NCBI GenBank assembly: GCA_023678885.1
Contig: JAHCLQ010000869.1
Span: 30,149-94,148 of the forward strand
Source: Pogostemon cablin
Taxonomy: Eukaryota; Streptophyta; Magnoliopsida; Lamiales; Lamiaceae
Length of the DNA: 64,000 nucleotides
Direction: 5' to 3'
In this document: in pieces, positions 56,700 to 64,000 of the stretch
Layout: each line of letters opens with the position of its first letter
How positions within the stretch are numbered: position 1 is the stretch's first letter
Notes under the pieces: model-generated
Seen by the model: the letters and a program-made list of their open reading frames with translations, nothing else
Told to the model about the DNA's origin: nothing
Databases searched by the model: none
Position numbers and translations under genes: made by a program

Positions 56700-59600
56700 G
56701 ATCTATATTTCCTTCGTTTCGAAGCATATTTCTTTCATTTCGATAAATATTTACTTCATTTAGATGCATATTTACTTCATTGCGATCAACATTTCCTTCG
56801 TTTCGATGCATATTTACTTCATTTTGTTGCATAATTACTTCATTCAGATCAACATTTTCATCTTTTCGATACATATTTACTTTATTTTGATGCATATTTA
56901 CTTCACTATGATCAACATTTCCTTTGTTTCGTTGTATGTTTCCTTCATTCTGATGCATATTTACTTCATTACGATCAATATTTCATTCGATTCGATGCAT
57001 ATATCCATCATTTCGATGCATATTTCCTTCGTTTCGATGTATATAATTACTTCATTTTGATGCATATTTACTTAATTTCGATGCATATTTTCTTCATTTT
57101 GATGCATATTTACTTCATTATAACATTTCCTTCGTTTCGATGTATATTTACTTCATTTTGATGAATATTTACCTCATTATGATCAACATTTCCTTCGTTT
57201 CGATGCATATTTCTTTCGTTTTGATGCACATTTACTTCATTTTGATGCTCATTTTCTCGTTTCGATGCATATTTACTTCATTTTGATTCAAATTTTGATG
57301 CATATTTACTTTGTTTCGATGCATATTTTTTCGTTTCGATTGATATTTACTTCATTTTGATGCATATTTACTAAATTACGATCATTATTTTCTTTGTTTC
57401 GATGCATTTTTACTTTATTTTGATGGATATTTACTTCATTACGATCAACATTTCCCTTGTTTCGATGTATATTTACTTCATTATGATGCATTTACCTCAT
57501 TATGATCAACATTTCCTTCGTTTCGATGCATATTCTTTTGTTTTGATTCATAATTTTTTTGTTTCGATGCATATTTACTTTATTTTGATGGATATTTACT
57601 TCATTACGATCAACATTTCATTCGTTTTGATGCATATTTACTTATTTCGATGCATATTTCTTTAATTTTGATGCATATTTACTTCATAACGACCAATATT
57701 TCCTTCGTTTCGATGCATATTTACTTCATTTTGATGCATTTACCTCATTTATAATCAACATTTCCTTCGTTTCGATGCATATTTCTTTTGTTTTGATGCA
57801 CATTTACTTCTTTTTGATGCTCATTTTCTTGTTTCGATGCATATTTACTTTATTTTGATTCAAATTTTGATGCATTTTTTTTTCGTTTCAATTGATATTT
57901 ACTTCATTTTGATGCATATTTCCTTCATTTTGATGTAGATTTACTTCATTACGTTCAACATTTCTTTTGTTTTTTGCATATTTTCTTCTTTGATGATAAT
58001 ATTTTTCTTCATTTCGATGTATATTTACTTCATTTTGATGCATATTTACTTCATTACGATCAACATTTCCTTCGTTTTGATGCTTATTTACATCATTTTG
58101 ATGCATATTTACTCATTAAGATCTACATTTCTTCGTTTCGAAGCATATTTCTTTCATTTCGATAAATATTTACTTCATTTAGATGCATATTTACTTCATT
58201 GCGATCAACATTTCCTTCGTTTCGATGCATATTTACTTCATTTTGTTGCATAATTACTTCTTTTAGATCAACATTTTCATCGTTTCGATACATATTTACT
58301 TTATTTTGATGCATATTTACTTCATACGATCAACATTTCCTTTGTTTCGTTGTATGTTTCCTTCATTCTGATGCATATTTACTTCATTACGATCAACATT
58401 TCCTTCGATTCGATGCATATATCCATCATTTCGATGCATATTTCCTTCGTTTCGATGTATATAATTACTTCATTTTGATGCATATTTACTTAATTTCGAT
58501 GCATATTTCCTTCATTTTGATGCATATTTACTTCATTACGATAAACTTTTCTTCGTTTCGATGCATATTTACTTCATTTTGATGCATATTTACTCATTAT
58601 GATCAACATTTCCTTCGTTTCGATGCATATTTCTTTCGTTTTGATGCACATTTACTTCATTTTCATGCTATTTTCTCGTTTCGATGGATATTTACTTCAT
58701 TTTGATTCAAATTTTGATGCATATTTAGTTCGTTTCGATGCATATTTTCTTTGTTTCGATTGATATTTACTTCATTTTGATGCATATTTACTAAATTTCG
58801 ATGCATTATTTTCTTCGTTTCGAATATGATGCATTTACCTCATTATGATCAACATTTCCTTCGTTTCGATGCGTATTTCTTTGGTTTTGATTCATTTTTT
58901 CTTCGTTTCGATGCATATTTCCTTCATTTTGATGCTATTTACTTCATTACGATCAACATTTACCTCATTTCTTGTTTCGATGCATATTTACTTATTTTGA
59001 TTCAAATTTTTGATGCATATTTTTCTTTCGTTTCAATTGATATTTACTTCATTTTGATGCATATTTCCTTCATTTTGATGCAGATTTACTTCATTACGTT
59101 CAACTTCCTTTTTTGATGCATATTTTCTTCTTTATGATCATATTTTCTTCATTTCGATGTATATTTACTTCATTTGATGCATATTATTTTACTTCATTAT
59201 GATCAACATTTCCTTCGTTTTGATGCTTATTTACATCATTTTGATGCATATTTACCTCATTAAGATCTACATTTCCTTCGTTTTTCGAAGCATATTTCTT
59301 TCATTTCGATAAATATTTACTTCATTTAGATGCATATTTACTTCATTGCGATCAACATTTCCTTCGTTTCGATGCATATTTACTTCATTTTGTTGCATAA
59401 TTACTTCATTTAGATCAACATTTTTCATCGTTTCGATACATATTTACTTTATTTTGATGCATATTTTCTTCACTATGATCAACATTTCCTTTGTTTCGTT
59501 GTATGTTTCCTTCATTCTGATGCATATTTACTTCATTACGATCAACATTTCCTTCGATTCGATGCATATATCCATCATTTCGATGCATATTTCTTCGTTT

Positions 59601-61871
59601 CGATGTATATAATTACTTCATTTTGATGCATATTTACTTAATTTCGATGCATATTTCCTTCATTTTGATGCATATTTACTTCATTACGATAAACATTTCC
59701 TTCATTTCGATGCATATTTACTTCATTTTGATGCATATTTACCTCATTATGATCAACATTTCTTCGTTTCGATGCATATTTCTTTCTTTTGATGCACATT
59801 TACTTCATTTTCATGCTCATTTTCTCGTTTCGATGGATATTTACTTCATTTTGAATAAATTTTGTGATGCATATTTAGTTCGTTTTCGATTGATATTTAC
59901 TTCATTTTGATGCATATTTACTAAATTACGATCAATATTTTCTTCGTTTCGATGCATTTTTACTTTATTTTGATGGATATTTACTTCATTACGATCAACA
60001 TTTCCTTTTTTCGATGTATATTTACTTCATTATGATGCATTTACCTCATTATGATCAACATTTCTTCGTTTCGATGCTTATTTCTTTTGTTTTGATTCAT
60101 ATTTTTCTTCGTTTCGATGCATATTTCCTTCATTTTGATGGATATTTACTTCATTACGATCAACATTTCCTTCGTTTTGATGCATATTTACTTCATTTCG
60201 ATGCATATTTCCTTAATTTTGATGCATATTTACTTCATAACGACCAATATTTCCTTCGTTTCGATGCATATTTACTTCATTTTGATGCATTTACCTCATT
60301 ATAATCAACATTTCCTTCGTTTCGATGCATATTTCTTTTGTTTTGATGCACATTTACTTCATTTTGATGCTCATTTTCTTGTTTCGATGCATATTTACTT
60401 CATTTTGATTCAAATTTTGATGCATTTTTCTTTCGTTTCAATTGATATTTACTTCATTTGATGCATATTTCCTTCATTTTGATGCAGATTTACTTCATTA
60501 CGTTCAACATTTCTTTGTTTTGATGCATATTTTCTTCATTTTGATGCATATTTACTTCATTACGATCAATATTTTCTTCATTTCGATGTATATTTACTTC
60601 ATTTTGATGCATATTTACTTCATTACGATCAACATTTCCTTCGTTTTGATGCTTATTTACATCATTTTGATGCATATTTACCTCATTAAGATCTACATTT
60701 TCTTCGTTTCGTCTTAGCATATTTCTTTCATTTCGATAAATATTTACTTCATTTAGATGCATATTTACTTCATTTTGATGCATATTTACTTCATTTCGAT
60801 CATATTTCTTCGTTTGATGCATATTTACTTTATTTTGATGCATATTTACTTCTTACGATCAATATTTCCTTGTTTCGATGTATATTTACTTCATTATGAT
60901 GCATTTACTTCATTACGATCAACATTTCCTTCGTTCGATGCATATTTCTTTTGTTTTGATTCATAATTTTCTTTTTCGATGCATATTTACTTATTTTGAT
61001 GCATATTTACTTCATTTCGATCAACATTTCCTTCATTTTGATGCATATTTACTTCATTTCGATGCATATTTACTTATTTTGATGCATATTTACTTCATTA
61101 CGACAATATTTCCTTCGTTTCGATGCATATTTACTTCATTTTGATGCATTTACCTCATTATGATCAATATTTCCTTCGTTTCGATGCATATTTTTTTTGT
61201 TTTGATGCACATTTACTTCATTTTGATGCTCATTTTTTTTTTTCGATGCATATTTACTTTATTTTGATTCAAATTTTGATGCTTTTTCTTTCGTTTCGAT
61301 TGATTTTTACTTCATTTTGATGCATATTTCCTTCATTTTTGATTCAAGATTTACTTATTACGATCAAATTTCCTTCGTTTCGATGCATATTTTCTTCATT
61401 TTGATGCATATTTACTTCATTACGATCCAATATTTCCTTCGTTTCGATGTATATTTACTTCATTTTGATGCATTTACCTCATTATAATCAACATTTCCTT
61501 CGTTTCGATGCATATTTCTTTTGTTTTGATGCACATTTACTTCATTTTGATGCTCATTTTTTTTTCGATGCATATTTACTTTATTTTGATTCAAATTTTG
61601 ATGCATTTTTCTTTCGTTTCAATTGATATTTACTTCATTTTGATGCATATTTCCTTCATTTTGATGCAGATTTACTTCATTACGTCAACATTTCCTTTGT
61701 TTTGATGCATATTTTCTTCATTTTGATGCATATTTACTTCATTACGATCAATATTTTCTTCATTTCGATGTATATTTACTTCATTTTGATGCATATTTAC
61801 TTCATTACGATCAACATTTCCTTCGTTTTGATGCTTATTTACATCATTTTGATGCATATTTACCTCATTAA
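56700..61871. repeat. Super-repeat cycle 8 (5172 bp) with an extra degraded Y-type HOR
   Basis: X 56700-58119 (1420 bp), a Y-like HOR 58120-59263 cut to 1144 bp, a second Y-like HOR 59264-60689 (1426 bp), then Z-prime 60690-61871 (1182 bp). Both middle units carry the TTTAGATCAAC variant typical of Y. The short one has joins near 58795-58825 and 58935-58975. Many small indels occur throughout. Confidence 0.85.
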
Positions 61872-63310
61872 GATCTATATTTCCTTCGTTTCGAAGCATA
61901 TTTCTTTCATTTTCGATAAATATTTACTTCATTTAGATGCATATTTACTTCATTGCGATCAACATTTCCTTCGTTTCGATGCATATTTACTTCATTTTGT
62001 TGCATAATTACTTCATTCAGATCAACATTTTCATCTTTTCGATACATATTTACTTTATTTTGATGCATATTTACTTCACTATGATCAACATTTCCTTTGT
62101 TTCGTTGTATGTTTCCTTCATTCTGATGCATATTTACTTCATTACGATCAACATTTCCTTCGATTCGATGCATATATCCATCATTTCGATGCATATTTCC
62201 TTCGTTTCGATGTATATAATTACTTCATTTTGATGCATATTTACTTAATTTCGATGCATATTTTCTTCATTTTGATGCATATTTACTTCATTACGATAAA
62301 CATTTCCTTCGTTTCGATGCATATTTACTTCATTTTGATGCATATTTACCTCATTATGATCAACATTTCCTTCGTTTCGATGCATATTTCTTTCGTTTTG
62401 ATGCACATTTACTTCATTTTGATGCTCATTTTCTCGTTTCGATGATATTTACTTCATTTTGATTCAAATTTTGATGCATATTTACTTGTTTCGATGCATA
62501 TTTTCTTCGTTTCGATTGATATTTACTTCATTTTGATGCATATTTACTAAATTACGATCAATATTTTCTTCGTTTCGATGCATTTTTACTTTATTTTGAT
62601 GGATATTTACTTCATTACGATCAACATTTCCTTTGTTTCGATGTATATTTACTTCATTATGATGCATTTACCTCATTATGATCAACATTTCCTTCGTTTC
62701 GATGCATATTTCTTTGTTTTGATTCATATTTTCTTTGTTTCGATGCATATTTACTTTATTTTGATGGATATTTACTTCATTACGATCAACATTTCCTTCA
62801 TTTTGATGCATATTTACTTCATTTCGATGCATATTTCCTTAATTTTGATGCATATTTACTTCATAACGACCAATATTTCCTTCGTTTCGATGCATATTTA
62901 CTTCATTTTGATGCATTTACCTCATTATAATCAACATTTCCTTCGTTTCGATGCATATTTCTTTTGTTTTTGATGCACATTTACTTCTTTTTGATGCTCA
63001 TTTTCTTGTTTCGATGCATATTTTACTTTATTTTGATTCAAATTTTGATGCATTTTTTTTCGTTTCAATTGATATTACTTCATTTTGATGCATTTTTCTT
63101 CATTTTGATGCAGATTTTTTTTTTTACTTCATTTCCTCAATTTTTGATGCATATTTTTTTTTTGATGCATATTTACTTCTTTACGATCAATATTTTCTTC
63201 ATTTCGATGTATATTTACTTCATTTTGATGCATATTTACTTCATTACGATCAACATTTCCTTCGTTTTGATGCTTATTTACATCATTTTGATGCATATTT
63301 ACCTCATTAA
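61872..63310. repeat. HOR following cycle 8 (1439 bp), indel-rich end
   Basis: An X-type start (CATTCAGATCAAC near 62012) and a regular middle. From about 62.7 kb small indels accumulate, with an 11-T run at 63115-63125 and a 10-T run at 63154-63163 replacing the usual GATGCAGATTTAC and CATTACGTTCAAC monomers. Confidence 0.85.
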
Positions 63311-64000
63311 GATCTACATTTCCTTCGTTTCGAAGCATATTTCTTTCATTTCGATAAATATTTACTTCATTTAGATGCATATTTACTTCATTGCGATCAA
63401 CATTTCCTTCGTTTCGATGCATATTTACTTCATTTTGTTGCATAATTACTTCTTTCAGATCAACATTTTCATCGTTTCGATACATATTTACTTTATTTTG
63501 ATGCATATTTACTTCACTACGATCAACATTTCCTTTGTTTCGTTGTATGTTTCCTTCATTCTGATGCATATTTACTTCATTACGATCAACATTTCTTCGA
63601 TTCGATGCATATATCCATCATTTCGATGCATATTTCTTCGTTTCGATGTATATAATTACTTCATTTTGATGCATATTTACTTAATTTCGATGCATATTTC
63701 CTTCATTTTGATGCATATTTACTTCATTACGATAAACATTTCCTTCGTTTCGATGCATATTTACTTCATTTTGATGCATATTTACCTCATTATGATCAAC
63801 ATTTCCTTCGTTTCGATGCATATTTCTTTGTTTTGATGCACATTTACTTCATTTTCTGCTCATTTTCTCGTTTCGATGGATATTTACTTCATTTTGATTC
63901 AAATTTTGATGCATATTTACTTCGTTTTCGATGCATATTTTCTTTGTTCGATTGATATTTACTTCATTTTGATGCATATTTTACTAAATTACGATCAATA
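63311..64000. repeat. Partial HOR at the right window edge
   Basis: The first 690 bp of an HOR, cut by the window edge at ACTAAATTACGATCAATA. It has the CTTTCAGATCAAC and CACTACGATCAAC variants. Single-base changes in length are seen near 63592 (ATTTCTTCGATTC) and 63853 (TTTTCTGCTC). Confidence 0.88.

Larger units (their letters stand above)
1..64000. repeat. Satellite array with nested higher-order structure (fills the window)
   Basis: Every line of the window is built from variants of one 21 bp monomer in one orientation; no inverted block was seen. The + strand is T-rich: the C-type monomer has 11 T, 5 A, 3 C and 2 G. The − strand is correspondingly purine-rich. Four levels can be read: 21 bp monomer, 63 bp trimer, HOR of about 1.44 kb, and super-repeats of 2.75, 3.72 or 5.7 kb. 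Both window edges lie inside the array, so its full length is unknown. No gene, RNA gene or transposon interrupts it. Nested HORs of this kind are known from centromeric and other heterochromatic satellites; the chromosomal location here is not shown by the sequence. Confidence 0.97.

Noticed and set aside
63111..63165. Poly-T runs as a retroposon tail or Pol III terminator
   Set aside because: The runs replace parts of ordinary monomers, with satellite on both sides. There is no element body and no target-site duplication, so they fit slippage or sequencing error better.
1..64000. Hundreds of open reading frames of 60-214 codons on both strands
   Set aside because: They follow from the 21 bp (seven-codon) period and from ATGCAT giving ATG on both strands. 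Overlapping frames on the same DNA read as different heptad repeats, the stops recur at the same HOR positions, and there is no non-repeat domain. None was annotated as CDS.
1..64000. CRISPR array
   Set aside because: Repeats are 21 bp and directly adjacent, with no unique spacers of constant length and no cas genes.
1..64000. tRNA, rRNA or other structured RNA genes
   Set aside because: No cloverleaf arms, no GC-rich conserved cores and no break in the satellite where such a gene could sit.

Overview
The whole 64 kb window is one AT-rich satellite array. I found no stretch longer than a few tens of bases that falls outside it. There is no credible protein gene, tRNA, rRNA, mobile element, CRISPR array, promoter or terminator. 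A head-to-tail tandem array this large, with nested higher-order repeats and no inserted genes, points to a eukaryotic chromosome (centromeric, pericentromeric, subtelomeric or interstitial heterochromatin). The species cannot be told from the sequence. CpG-to-TpG/CpA differences between monomers hint at a genome with cytosine methylation (inference).

The array is nested. Level 1 is a monomer of about 21 bp with three flavours: A (core TTCATTACGATCAAC), B (core TTCGTTTCGATGCAT) and C (core TTCATTTTGATGCAT), each ending in ATTTAC or ATTTCC. Level 2 is a roughly 63 bp A-B-C trimer, locally stretched to four or five monomers. Level 3 is a higher-order repeat (HOR) of about 1.42-1.45 kb (about 68-69 monomer equivalents). 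It is marked by fixed, once-per-HOR oddities: the AAGATCTACAT anchor (BglII site), a 23 bp monomer containing GTATATAATTAC, two 19 bp monomers containing GATGCATTTACC, two enlarged 32-33 bp monomers, and variants such as CATAACGACCAAT and GTTGCATAATTAC. I used the G of the AAGATCT anchor to cut the window into 50 consecutive pieces. These are anchor-to-anchor intervals counted by eye, so small errors are possible.

Level 4 differs along the window. Region I (1 to about 12.1 kb) has HORs of mostly 1.42-1.45 kb and a long-range duplication with a period near 5.7 kb (four HORs). Region II (about 12.1-21.7 kb) has single HORs, including an almost identical tandem pair at 17.7-20.6 kb. Region III (21.7-30.0 kb) has three HOR dimers of 2.74, 2.87 and 2.75 kb. 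Region IV (30.0-55.5 kb) has a three-part super-repeat, X (about 1.43 kb) + Y (about 1.43 kb) + Z (0.87 kb, an internally deleted HOR), with a period of about 3.72 kb. One of its cycles has lost 575 bp. Region V (55.5-64 kb) is a variant in which Z carries an internal duplication of about 0.32 kb (Z-prime), and small indels in T runs are common.

The many open reading frames are a side effect. Twenty-one bases are seven codons, and a pure monomer is open in three of the six frames. Because ATGCAT is its own complement, it supplies ATG codons on both strands. The frames are cut by stops and phase shifts at the same HOR positions in copy after copy, which argues against coding. The window's interest lies in the repeat architecture and the visible traces of unequal exchange, not in genes.
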